Source: Kitasatospora sp. A2-31
Lineage (GTDB): Bacteria > Actinomycetota > Actinomycetes > Streptomycetales > Streptomycetaceae
Length of the DNA: 64,000 nt
NCBI RefSeq assembly: GCF_022288725.1
Contig: NZ_JAKNTA010000005.1
Coordinates: 161,658-225,657, forward strand
Direction of reading: 5' to 3'
Shown: one piece after another, positions 23,818 to 31,610 of the stretch
How the letters are laid out: each line of letters opens with the position of its first letter
Numbering within the stretch: the first letter of the stretch is position 1
Made by a program: the position numbers and the translations under genes
The notes under the pieces: generated by a model
The model's input: the letters and a program-made list of their open reading frames with translations, nothing else
What the model was told of the DNA's origin: nothing
The model's database searches: none

Positions 23818-24908
23818 GCGGGACGGCCCTGGACCGGATCCTCAGTGGTCCCAGCGGCCTCGGCACGGCGGGTCTGAACCTGGCCCCGCGTGCGGCGGAG
23901 GCGGCGCCGGTCCCGAAGGGGCCGCAGCCCGGGGACCCCGTTCCCGGCCTCTACTTCCACCCGGTGCCCGAGCCCGACCCCGGGCGCGTCGCGGAGGTCG
24001 GCCGCCGGATCAAGGAATGGGCGATCGACGAGGTCCAGCTCTACCCACCGGAGTGGGAGGACCAGTTCGACGGCTTCTCGCTGGGCCGCTACATGGTGGC
24101 CTGCCACCCCGACGCCCCCGGCGTCGACCACCTGATGGTCGCCACCCGGCTGATGGCCGCGGAGAACGCGGTCGACGACTACTACTGCGAGGACCACGGC
24201 GGCTCGCCCGTGGGACTCGGCGGGCGGCTGCTGATGGCCCACACCGCCCTCGACCCGCTGCACACCACGGCGGAGTACGGGCCGGACTGGGAGCAGTCGC
24301 TCGCGTCGGACGCGCCGCGGCGGGCCTACCGCTCCGCGATGGACTACTTCAAGCGCGCGGCGACCCCCTCCCAGTCGGACCGGTTCCGGCACGACATGGC
24401 CCGGCTGCACCTGGGCTACCTCTGCGAGGCGGCCTGGGCGGAGACGGACCACGTACCGACGGTGTGGGAGTACCTGGCGATGCGCCAGTTCAACAACTTC
24501 CGCCCCTGCCCCACCATCACGGACACCGTGGGCGGCTACGAGCTGCCCGCCGACCTGCACGCCCAGCCCGCGATGCAGCGCGTCATCGCCCTGGCCTCCA
24601 ACGCCACCACCATCGTCAACGACCTCTACTCGTACACCAAGGAGCTCGCCAGCCCCGGCCGGCACCTCAACCTGCCCGTGGTGATCGCCGAGCGCGAGGG
24701 CGTCGGTGAACGCGACGCTTACCTCAAGGCGGTCGAGGTCCACAACGACCTCATGCGCACCTTCGAGGCCGAGGCGGCCGCCCTGGCCGCCGCCTGCCCC
24801 GCCCCGAGCGTGGTGCGGTTCCTGCGCGGCGTGGCCGTGTGGGTGGACGGAAACCACCACTGGCACCAGACCAACACCTATCGCTACAGCCTGCCTGATT
24901 TCTGGTAA
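23814..24908 (+). CDS. 2-methylisoborneol synthase (terpene cyclase)
   Basis: A 364-residue class I terpene cyclase that converts 2-methyl-GPP into the earthy odorant 2-methylisoborneol. Seen: the first metal motif DDYYCED (Asp121-Asp122), the NSE triad NDLYSYTKE (Asn269, Ser273, Glu277), RYMVACHPDAP, RQFNNFRPCPTITDTVGGYE and the C-terminal NTYRYSLPDFW, which are strongly conserved in MIB synthases. It is shorter at the N-terminus than several known synthases, which carry a longer Pro-rich arm. The next gene makes the substrate. The usual third partner, a cyclic-nucleotide-binding protein gene, is absent here; the IS30 element occupies the upstream side. Cytosolic. Confidence 0.95.
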   Translation: MSGTALDRILSGPSGLGTAGLNLAPRAAEAAPVPKGPQPGDPVPGLYFHPVPEPDPGRVAEVGRRIKEWAIDEVQLYPPEWEDQFDGFSLGRYMVACHPDAPGVDHLMVATRLMAAENAVDDYYCEDHGGSPVGLGGRLLMAHTALDPLHTTAEYGPDWEQSLASDAPRRAYRSAMDYFKRAATPSQSDRFRHDMARLHLGYLCEAAWAETDHVPTVWEYLAMRQFNNFRPCPTITDTVGGYELPADLHAQPAMQRVIALASNATTIVNDLYSYTKELASPGRHLNLPVVIAEREGVGERDAYLKAVEVHNDLMRTFEAEAAALAAACPAPSVVRFLRGVAVWVDGNHHWHQTNTYRYSLPDFW

Positions 24909-24923
24909 CCAAGGAGCTCATCC

Positions 24924-25805
24924 ATGTCCCTCACCGATATCACCACCGCGAACGGCACCGCGCCCATTCCGGGCCCGGCAACGCCCTACCAGGGCGACAT
25001 CGCCCGCTACTGGGACCATGAGGCCAGGCCCGTGAACCTGCGCCTGGGCGACGTCGACGGCCTCTACCACCACCACTACGGCATCGGGGACGTCGACCAC
25101 GCCTCGCTGGGCGAGCCGGACGACAGCGAGCGCGAGAAGAAGGTCATCGCCGAACTGCACCGCCTGGAGTCCGCCCAGGCCGACGTGCTCCTCGACAACC
25201 TGGGTGCCGTCACGCCCGACGCCACGCTCGTCGACGCCGGCTGCGGCCGCGGCGGCTCCATGGTGATGGCCCACCAGCGCTTCGGCTGCAAGGTCGAGGG
25301 CGTCACCCTCTCGGCGAAGCAGGCCGAGTTCGCCAACCGGCGCGCCAAGGAGCTCGGCATCCAGGACTCGGTGCGCTCCCGGGTCTGCAACATGCTCGAC
25401 ATGCCGTTCGCCACCGGCTCGGTGGCGGGCTCGTGGAACAACGAGTCCAGCATGTACGTCGACCTGCACGACCTGTTCGCCGAGCACTCCCGCATCCTCT
25501 CGGTCGGCGGCCGGTACGTGACCATCACGGGCTGCTGGAACCCGATCTACGGCCAGCCGTCGAAGTGGGTCTCGCAGATCAACGCGCACTTCGAGTGCAA
25601 CATCCACTCGCGCCGTGAGTACCTGCGGGCGATGGCCGACAACCGCCTGGTGCCCCAGGCCGTCATCGACCTGACCCCCGCGACCCTGCCCTACTGGGAG
25701 CTGCGCGCCACGTCCTCGCTGGTCACGGGGATCGAGGAGGCGTTCATCTCCTCGTACAAGGACGGTTCGTTCCAGTACCTGCTGATCGCGGCCGACCGGG
25801 TCTGA
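24924..25805 (+). CDS. Geranyl diphosphate 2-C-methyltransferase
   Basis: A 293-residue SAM-dependent methyltransferase that methylates GPP at C2 to give 2-methyl-GPP, the substrate of the adjacent MIB synthase. Seen: RYWDHEARPVNLRLGDVDGLYHHHYGIGD near the N-terminus, the SAM motif LVDAGCGRGGS, GVTLSAKQAEFANRRA, and WNNESSMYVDL. ATG follows AAGGAG at 8 nt; 15 bases separate it from the synthase, so they form one transcript. A strong terminator follows. Full length and intact. Confidence 0.95.
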   Translation: MSLTDITTANGTAPIPGPATPYQGDIARYWDHEARPVNLRLGDVDGLYHHHYGIGDVDHASLGEPDDSEREKKVIAELHRLESAQADVLLDNLGAVTPDATLVDAGCGRGGSMVMAHQRFGCKVEGVTLSAKQAEFANRRAKELGIQDSVRSRVCNMLDMPFATGSVAGSWNNESSMYVDLHDLFAEHSRILSVGGRYVTITGCWNPIYGQPSKWVSQINAHFECNIHSRREYLRAMADNRLVPQAVIDLTPATLPYWELRATSSLVTGIEEAFISSYKDGSFQYLLIAADRV

Positions 25806-25852
25806 CGATCGCACCGGTCCGGTCCGGCCCTGCCCGGCCGGAACCGGTACGG

Positions 25853-25897
25853 CGCCCCGGCCCCGTGCCCGCTGTCGGCGGGCGCGGGGCCGGGGCG
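25853..25897. terminator. Bidirectional terminator after the MIB operon
   Basis: Thirteen-bp perfect outer stem, 25853-25865/25885-25897, with a further inner GCCCGC/GGCGGGC pairing. It lies between convergent genes. Confidence 0.8.
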
Positions 25898-25947
25898 TGC
25901 CCGGGCGGGACCCCGGCAGCGCCGGGCTTCCCCGCACGGGGCGCCGG

Positions 25948-26268
25948 TCAGCGGCGGCTGGGCAGTTCGCGCAACCCCAGGGCCAGCCAGGACTCGGCCT
26001 CGCAGCGCCGCACCTGCCAGCCCGCCAACAGGCCTCCCTCGGCGGTGAGTTCGCCGCAGGCGGTGCGGAGCTCCGCCTCGGCCTCCAGTAGGCAGCCGGC
26101 CGTCATGAAGACGACGGCGTCCAGGGCCTCGGCCGTGATCCGGATCCGGGCGTGGCCGAGCCGGGCGGGGCCGCGGAGCGCCTGCTCCAACCCCTCCCGC
26201 ACGGCGGTCGCCTCCACCGCGGTGCCGGACGGCGGGCCGTCCCGTGTCTCGGCGCGGACGCAAATCAT
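25948..26268 (-). CDS. Small conserved-type hypothetical protein, 106 residues
   Basis: No family recognised with confidence. The product (MICVRAETRDGPPSG...) has alternating hydrophobic strands (RIRITAEALDAVVFMTAG), a Glu-rich helix and ends ALGLRELPSRR. The ATG at 26268 is preferred; an upstream GTG at 26352 would add 28 Cys-rich residues. No strong ribosome site is seen at either. No membrane segment or signal peptide. It is convergent with the MIB operon across a terminator. Confidence 0.55.
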   Translation of the reverse strand: MICVRAETRDGPPSGTAVEATAVREGLEQALRGPARLGHARIRITAEALDAVVFMTAGCLLEAEAELRTACGELTAEGGLLAGWQVRRCEAESWLALGLRELPSRR

Positions 26269-26484
26269 GTACACAGCACCAGACTGGCCGATCCGTGGGC
26301 CCGACGGCGTCGTGACGCGGTGGCACATGGCTGTCTGGCAGCAAGGTGCCACCGGACGGGGCGCCGGTGCGCACCGGGCGGCCGACCCTGGCAGCGGCGT
26401 GTCAGCGGGCGCCGTCCACCGGCCCCGGACGGCCCGCCGTCCAGCGGCCGGCTCCGGACGGGCGCTCAGGCTCTGGACGGGCGA

Positions 26485-27405
26485 TCAGGCTCCGGCCGGT
26501 GCGCCGGTCTCCGTCGCGGCGGGGCGCAGACCGCCGTCCCGGCGCCGGACGGCGGCCAACAGCCCGGTCACGGCCGGGGACCACGGGCGGGTCGCCGGGC
26601 CGGTGAGGGTGAGTGTGCGGTGCACGGCGGGCCGGATCGGGACGAGCACGCAGTCGGCCGGCAGCATCGTCAGCGCCAGCGCGGGCATCACCGAGACCCC
26701 GACGCCCGCGTGCACCATGCCGATCAGGGTGTTCAGGTCGCGGATCCGGTGCCGCGGCGCGAACCGGGCGCCGGCCCGCCGGTAGGACTCGCGGATGTGG
26801 CGCTCGCAGCCGCCCTCCGAGAGCAGGAAGTCGTCGTCCTCCAGATCGGCGACGTCGACGGCGGGTTCCCCGGCCAGCGGGTGGTCGCGGCGCAGCAGCG
26901 CGTGCATCGAGTCCGCACCGAGCCCGACCGCTCCCGGTGGCACGGGGTCGGCGTCCACCAGCACGGCGGCGTCCACCGTGCCGGCCTCCAGCCAGACCGA
27001 CAGCTCGTCGTCCTCCCCTTCGAAGACCCGGACGGTGAGCCGGGGGTGGGCCGCTCGCCAGTCCTGCAGCAGGGCGGGCAGCAGGCCCTGGCAGACGGTG
27101 GTCGGGGCGGCGAGCCGGACGGTTCCGGTGAGGCCGCCCGAGTGCCGGGTGGCGATGGCGCTCACGGCGGCGGCCGAGGCGACCGCCGTCCGTGCGTGCG
27201 GCAGGATCTGCTCGCCCAGCGGGGTCGGCCGGCTCGGGGAGGTGCGGAGCAGTACCGGCGCGCCGAGGGCCCGCTCCAGCGCGGCCACCGCGTGCGAGAC
27301 GGCGGACTGGCTGATCCCCAGCTCTGCGGCGGCCGCCCCGAATCCGCCCGCGTCGGCGACCGCGATCAGCGCCCTGAGCTGGGCCAGATTGACCTCCGGG
27401 GGCAT
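26485..27405 (-). CDS. LysR-family transcriptional regulator
   Basis: A 306-residue LysR regulator. N-terminal winged HTH (LAQLRALIAVADAGGFGAAAAELGISQSAVSHAVAALE is its extent, about residues 7-45) and a periplasmic-binding-like effector domain from about 90. It is divergent from the EamA transporter gene (gap about 160 bp), so the transporter is the likely target. The gene ends with a short Arg/Ala tail. Effector unknown. Confidence 0.9.
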   Translation of the reverse strand: MPPEVNLAQLRALIAVADAGGFGAAAAELGISQSAVSHAVAALERALGAPVLLRTSPSRPTPLGEQILPHARTAVASAAAVSAIATRHSGGLTGTVRLAAPTTVCQGLLPALLQDWRAAHPRLTVRVFEGEDDELSVWLEAGTVDAAVLVDADPVPPGAVGLGADSMHALLRRDHPLAGEPAVDVADLEDDDFLLSEGGCERHIRESYRRAGARFAPRHRIRDLNTLIGMVHAGVGVSVMPALALTMLPADCVLVPIRPAVHRTLTLTGPATRPWSPAVTGLLAAVRRRDGGLRPAATETGAPAGA

Positions 27406-27565
27406 GAGACTTCCTCATCCGGTGACGCCGACCACTTGTTGGACTCATGATCCGCCTCCGCGCCACCCTCTGTCCACGGGGGTCCCGTTCGGCCGGTCCC
27501 GCCCTGCGTGGTGCGCTCGGCGGGACCGGCCGGACGGGGGCCGGTGCGAGCGAGGAGAGGTCGGG

Positions 27566-28579
27566 GTGGTCGGGGTGGTCGGTCCCGCGGGTGCGACAGG
27601 TGCGGCGGGCGTGGCGGGCGCGGTGCATGCGGCGGGTGCGGTCGGGAGGGCCGGGGGCCGGCGCTGGTGGCCGAGGTTCGTGGCGCTGTCGGCGATCTGG
27701 GGTGCGAGCTTCGCGCTGATCAAGGTGGCGGTGGATGCGGGGGTGCCCCCGGTCTGGGTGGCGTGCTGGCGCTGCGTCCTCGGCGCCACGGCGCTCTGGA
27801 CGATCCTCGCGCTGCGCCGCGAGCCGGCGCCGCGCGACCTCGCCGTCTGGGGGCACTCGGCGGTGGCCGCCGTGCTGCTCAACGCCGTGCCGTTCGCGCT
27901 GTTCTCCTACGGCGAGAGCAGGGTCGGCTCGGTGCTCGCCGGGGTGGTGAACGCGGCCACCCCGCTGTTCACCCTGCTCTTCACCGTCGCCGCGGTGCCG
28001 GGGGAGCGGCGGCCGGGGCCGCGCGGACTGGCCGGGCTCGCCCTCGGCTTCGCCGGAGTGCTGACCGTCCTGGGCGTCTGGCACGGCTTCGGCTCGGGGG
28101 AGGCCGGTGGCGGTCTCGCCTGCCTGGCGGCCACCTGCTGCTACGGCGCCGGCTTCGCCTACCTGCGCCGCCACCTCTCCACCCGCCCGTACACCGCCAC
28201 CGCCCTCTCCGCCACGCAGATCGTCTGCGGGGCCGCCGAGTCGGCGGTGGTCGCGCCGCTCGCCGCCGGCCTTCCGTGCTGGCCCGGCGCCGGCCCGGCC
28301 GCCGCCCTGCTGGTGCTCGGGGCAGTCGGCACCGGGGTGGCCTACGTCATCAACCTCGACCTGGTCCGCACCGCCGGGACGGCGGTGGCCGCCGCCGTCA
28401 CCTACGTGACGCCGCTCTGGTCGACCGCCCTCGGTGCGCTGCTGCTCGGTGAGTCCGTCGGCTGGAACGCCCTGCTCGGCGGCGCCGCGGTGATCGCCGC
28501 GGTCGCCCTGACCCGGCCCCCGGCCGCGCCCGTGCAGCGCCGGTGGGCGCGGCGGCGCGCGCGCCGGGTGGTCGGCTGA
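27566..28579 (+). CDS. EamA/DMT-family transporter
   Basis: A 337-residue inner-membrane transporter with ten predicted helices in two EamA repeats (first from about residue 35, WGASFALIKVAVDAG; second from about 180). DMT exporters of this kind move amino acids or metabolites. The GTG at 27566 has GAGGAGAGG 5 nt upstream and gives a Gly/Val/Ala-rich N-terminal arm before helix 1; other GTGs soon after are possible. It is divergent from a LysR gene that probably controls it. The C-terminus is Arg-rich (RRWARRRARR), fitting a cytosolic positive tail. Confidence 0.87.
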   Translation: MVGVVGPAGATGAAGVAGAVHAAGAVGRAGGRRWWPRFVALSAIWGASFALIKVAVDAGVPPVWVACWRCVLGATALWTILALRREPAPRDLAVWGHSAVAAVLLNAVPFALFSYGESRVGSVLAGVVNAATPLFTLLFTVAAVPGERRPGPRGLAGLALGFAGVLTVLGVWHGFGSGEAGGGLACLAATCCYGAGFAYLRRHLSTRPYTATALSATQIVCGAAESAVVAPLAAGLPCWPGAGPAAALLVLGAVGTGVAYVINLDLVRTAGTAVAAAVTYVTPLWSTALGALLLGESVGWNALLGGAAVIAAVALTRPPAAPVQRRWARRRARRVVG

Positions 28580-28683
28580 CGCGCGATGCGGCAGCCGGGG
28601 TCGCGGCGGTGCGCGGGCGCGTGCGGGGCACCGCACCGGTGGTACGCCTGGGTCGGGTGAGCCGGGTGCGCATCTTCGCGCTG

Positions 28684-28732
28684 ACGTTCGGTGCCGAGCC
28701 GGTCACGTTCGGTGTCCGGATCTCGCTATCGT
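28684..28732 (+). promoter_or_regulatory. Possible leaderless promoter with direct repeats before the GNAT gene
   Basis: ACGTTCGGTG occurs twice (28684-28693, 28705-28714), 21 bp apart. TATCGT (28727-28732) ends 7 bases before the GTG start at 28740, the distance expected if transcription starts at the start codon. The -35 is weak (CACGTT). Confidence 0.35.
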
Positions 28733-28739
28733 TGGTGCC

Positions 28740-29768
28740 GTGGTGAGGTCGTGGGACGCGTCGGTGGAACGGGCGCAGGAGCGGTTGGCGGGCGGGCGGC
28801 TGTTGCGGGCGGTGGGCGAGGGGGAGGTGCGGCGGTTCGCGTGCTGGGACCTCGCCTCCCTGGCGGAGGGGGAGTTGGCGGAGCACGTCGACCCGGAGGC
28901 CCTCGACCCGTCGGCCGAGCTGCAGTGGCGCGAGCGGCTCGGTGAGGGCGGCCGCGAGTGGCCGGGCGGTGAGCTGTACCGGCGCCGGTACTGGGTGCTC
29001 GACCCGCAGGCTCCGGGCGGGGCGCCGGCCGGCACCGTCGCGGTGGACAACTGGACCAGGGGGCCGGGCCAGCTGGCCGTCTCCTCGCTCTACCTCCGGC
29101 CCTCGGCGCGCGGCCGCGGCCTGGCCGCCGCGGCGCTCGACGAGGTCTACCGGGCGGCGACCACGGAAGGCCTGCCGGGCTACCGGCTGGAGGCGCACTG
29201 GACCTGGCGGCACGCCGTCCGGTACTACCTCCGGCGCGGGCTCTGGGTGGTGTCCTGGAAGCGGGCGATCGGCCTCTCCAGGATGCCTCAACTCCCGCCC
29301 TACCGGGTGCGGGAGGAGGGCGGCAGGCTGGTGCTGGCGGTCGCGGACGGGCCGCACGGCTGGGTGCCGCTGCTCGCCGCCGGCCGCGAGGGCCGCTGGC
29401 TGCGGCTGGACGAGACGGCGGCCTACCGGCAGGCCGGCGGCTGGGTGCGCGGCTACGCCCGCCCGACGCTCGCGCTCCACCTCGCGCTGGCCGGTCTGCC
29501 GCTGGTGCGCGGCCCGCAGTGGTGGGCGGAGGCCGAGCGGTGGGCGGACATCGGTGAGCCGGAGGGGCTGGCCCACCAGATCGAGCACTTCGAGCGGTCG
29601 GCCCGCGGCGCCGGCCGCCGGTCCGCGGCCGCCCCCGCGCTCCAGGACCCCGCGCTCCCGGCCACCGCACTCCCGCCCCCCGCACTCCCGGCCGCGGCGG
29701 TCCCGGCCCCGGCCGGCCGCCGGGTCGGCGCGGCCGGCGGGCGGCTGGGAGACTCGGAGGATGGCTGA
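28740..29768 (+). CDS. GNAT-domain protein, 342 residues
   Basis: A central GNAT acetyltransferase fold (about 85-175) is shown by GTVAVDNWTRGPGQLAVSSLYL followed by the acetyl-CoA loop RPSARGRGLAAAAL. The flanking regions (N-terminal ~80 residues and a C-terminal domain with WADIGEPEGLAHQIEHFE) are not recognised. The last ~45 residues are a low-complexity Pro/Ala repeat (PALPAAAVPAPA). Start GTG 28740 or the next codon GTG 28743. Its 3' end overlaps the class IV aminotransferase by 8 bases, so they form one operon. Substrate unknown. Confidence 0.75.
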   Translation: MVRSWDASVERAQERLAGGRLLRAVGEGEVRRFACWDLASLAEGELAEHVDPEALDPSAELQWRERLGEGGREWPGGELYRRRYWVLDPQAPGGAPAGTVAVDNWTRGPGQLAVSSLYLRPSARGRGLAAAALDEVYRAATTEGLPGYRLEAHWTWRHAVRYYLRRGLWVVSWKRAIGLSRMPQLPPYRVREEGGRLVLAVADGPHGWVPLLAAGREGRWLRLDETAAYRQAGGWVRGYARPTLALHLALAGLPLVRGPQWWAEAERWADIGEPEGLAHQIEHFERSARGAGRRSAAAPALQDPALPATALPPPALPAAAVPAPAGRRVGAAGGRLGDSEDG

Positions 29769-30561
29769 GACCGAGATCGAGATCGACGGTGCGCCGGCGA
29801 GTGCCGCGCAACTGGCCGTCCTGGGGCTGCTCAACTACGGGCACTTCACCACCCTGCGGGCCGAGGCCGGCCGGGTGCGCGGCCTCGCGCTCCACCTGGA
29901 CCGGCTGGTGCGGGACTGCCGGACGGTGTTCGCCGCCGAGCTGGACCGGGACGCCGTCCGGGACCGGATCCGCGGCGCGCTGCCGGCGGACGGGGCGCCG
30001 GTGATCGTGCGCGTCACCGTGTTCGACCCGGCGTTGGGCCTGGAGCGCCCGGCCGCCGCGGCCGAACCCCGGCTCCTGGTCACCACCCGCCCGGCGCCGG
30101 CTGCGGTCCCGGGCCCGCTGCGCGTGCGCACCGCGGCGTACCGCCGGGAGCTGCCGGAGGTGAAGCACGTCGGTCTCTTCGGTCTCGTCCGGCACCGCCG
30201 GCTGGCCCAACTGGACGGTTACGACGACGCGTTGCTGACCGACCCGGACGGCCGGATCACCGAGGGCGCCACCTGGAACCTCGGCTTCCTCGACGTGGAC
30301 GGGCAGGTGGTCTGGCCCGAGGGCGACGCACTCCCGGGCGTCACCGCCGCGCTGCTCGCCGGCGCCCACCCCGGGCCGCAGCGGCGCGAGCGCGTCGACG
30401 CCGGCAGCGGCCCGGCCCGCTACGCGGCGGCCTTCGCGCTCAACGCGGGGGTCGGCGTCCGCCCGATCGCGGCGATCGACGACACCGCCTTCGACCCGGC
30501 CCACCCGGCGCTGGCCGAGCTCCGCGCCGCGTACGAGGGGATCGGGGCCGAGACGGTCTGA
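29761..30561 (+). CDS. Class IV aminotransferase (PabC/BCAT-like)
   Basis: A 266-residue fold-type IV PLP enzyme, the group containing branched-chain aminotransferase and 4-amino-4-deoxychorismate lyase. Seen: LNYGHFTTLRAEAGRVRGLALHLDRL at the N-terminus, the presumed PLP lysine in ELPEVKHVGLF, and ITEGATWNLGFLD (PLP-contact Glu). ATG 29761 lies inside the end of the GNAT gene. Length fits PabC, but activity cannot be fixed from sequence. Followed by a 250-bp GC-rich gap with repeats and hairpins. Confidence 0.87.
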   Translation: MAETEIEIDGAPASAAQLAVLGLLNYGHFTTLRAEAGRVRGLALHLDRLVRDCRTVFAAELDRDAVRDRIRGALPADGAPVIVRVTVFDPALGLERPAAAAEPRLLVTTRPAPAAVPGPLRVRTAAYRRELPEVKHVGLFGLVRHRRLAQLDGYDDALLTDPDGRITEGATWNLGFLDVDGQVVWPEGDALPGVTAALLAGAHPGPQRRERVDAGSGPARYAAAFALNAGVGVRPIAAIDDTAFDPAHPALAELRAAYEGIGAETV

Positions 30562-30695
30562 GCCGGGGCCTCCGCACCGCCCCCTCCCCGGCCCGGACCG
30601 GGGGCGGTCCGGGTCGGGGGCGGTCCGGGCCGGCGGTGGTCCGCCGCCGGCGTGGGCCGGGCTCGTCCCCACCCCGGCCGCGACCCCCCCCGACC

Positions 30696-30717
30696 GGGGT
30701 GGGGAAAACCCCACCCC
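30696..30717. terminator. Hairpin between aminotransferase and ABC genes
   Basis: GGGGTGGGG/CCCCACCCC, 9-bp stem (30696-30704/30709-30717), loop AAAA. The preceding 60 bases hold two direct repeats of GGGGGCGGTCCGGG. It may terminate the GNAT-aminotransferase transcript. Confidence 0.55.
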
Positions 30718-30812
30718 CCGTCCGCCAGCGGCCTCCATGGTTGCGGCGGCGCCGCCTTCCTAGCCTGGAACACGTCGACGACCAGCGACGACTCCCGAAG
30801 GAAGGCCCCACC

Positions 30813-31610
30813 ATGGCACCCCGCCGCGACCGTCAACCCGCCGAGCAGTACGGCCACTTCGCCTCGCGCGCCGCGATCGAGCTGCGGGGCGTCCGGCGCA
30901 CCTACGGCCGCGGCGACGAGGCCGTCCAGGCGCTGCGCGGCATCGACCTCGCGCTGGACCACGGCACCTTCACCGCCGTGATGGGCCCTTCCGGTTCCGG
31001 CAAGAGCACCTTCCTGCAGTGCGCGGCCGGGCTGGACCGGCCCGACGCCGGCGAGGTGTACCTGGGCGGCGAGGAGATCAGCCGGCTGAGCGAGAACAAG
31101 CTCACCAAGCTGCGCCGCAGCCGGATCGGCTTCATCTTCCAGTCCTTCAACCTGCTGCCCTCGCTGACGGTGCTGCAGAACGTCCTGCTGCCGCAGCGCC
31201 TCGCCGGCGAGCGCCAGGACCGCTCCCGGGCCAGGGAGCTGCTGGCCCAGGTGGGCCTCGGCCAGCACGCCGGCCGGCGGCCCGGACAGCTCTCCGGCGG
31301 GCAGCAGCAGCGCGTCGCGATCGCCCGCGCGCTGATCACCCGCCCGGACGTGGTCTTCGCCGACGAGCCGACCGGTGCGCTGGACACCCGGACCGCCCAC
31401 GAGGTGCTGGGCCTGCTCCGGCAGGCGGTGGACTCCATGGGGGCGACCGTCGTCATGGTGACGCACGACCCGGTGGCCGCCTCGTTCACCGATCGTGCGC
31501 TCTTCCTGGCCGACGGCGCGATCGCCGGCGAGCTCCTCCACCCGGACCCGCAGGCGGTCGCGGACCGGATGGTCGCGCTGACCGCACGCCCGGTGGGAGT
31601 GGCGGCGTGA
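30813..31610 (+). CDS. ABC transporter ATP-binding protein (MacB/LolD type)
   Basis: A 265-residue ATPase. Seen: Walker A GPSGSGKST (from Gly58), Q-loop FIFQSFNLLPSL, signature LSGGQQQRVAIARAL, Walker B VVFADEPTGALD and switch MVTHD. The FQSFNLLPSLTVLQNV segment is typical of the MacB/LolD/FtsE-like group that works with FtsX-type permeases. ATG follows GAAGGAAGG. Its stop overlaps the permease start by 4 bases (GTGA), so the two are coupled. Confidence 0.95.
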   Translation: MAPRRDRQPAEQYGHFASRAAIELRGVRRTYGRGDEAVQALRGIDLALDHGTFTAVMGPSGSGKSTFLQCAAGLDRPDAGEVYLGGEEISRLSENKLTKLRRSRIGFIFQSFNLLPSLTVLQNVLLPQRLAGERQDRSRARELLAQVGLGQHAGRRPGQLSGGQQQRVAIARALITRPDVVFADEPTGALDTRTAHEVLGLLRQAVDSMGATVVMVTHDPVAASFTDRALFLADGAIAGELLHPDPQAVADRMVALTARPVGVAA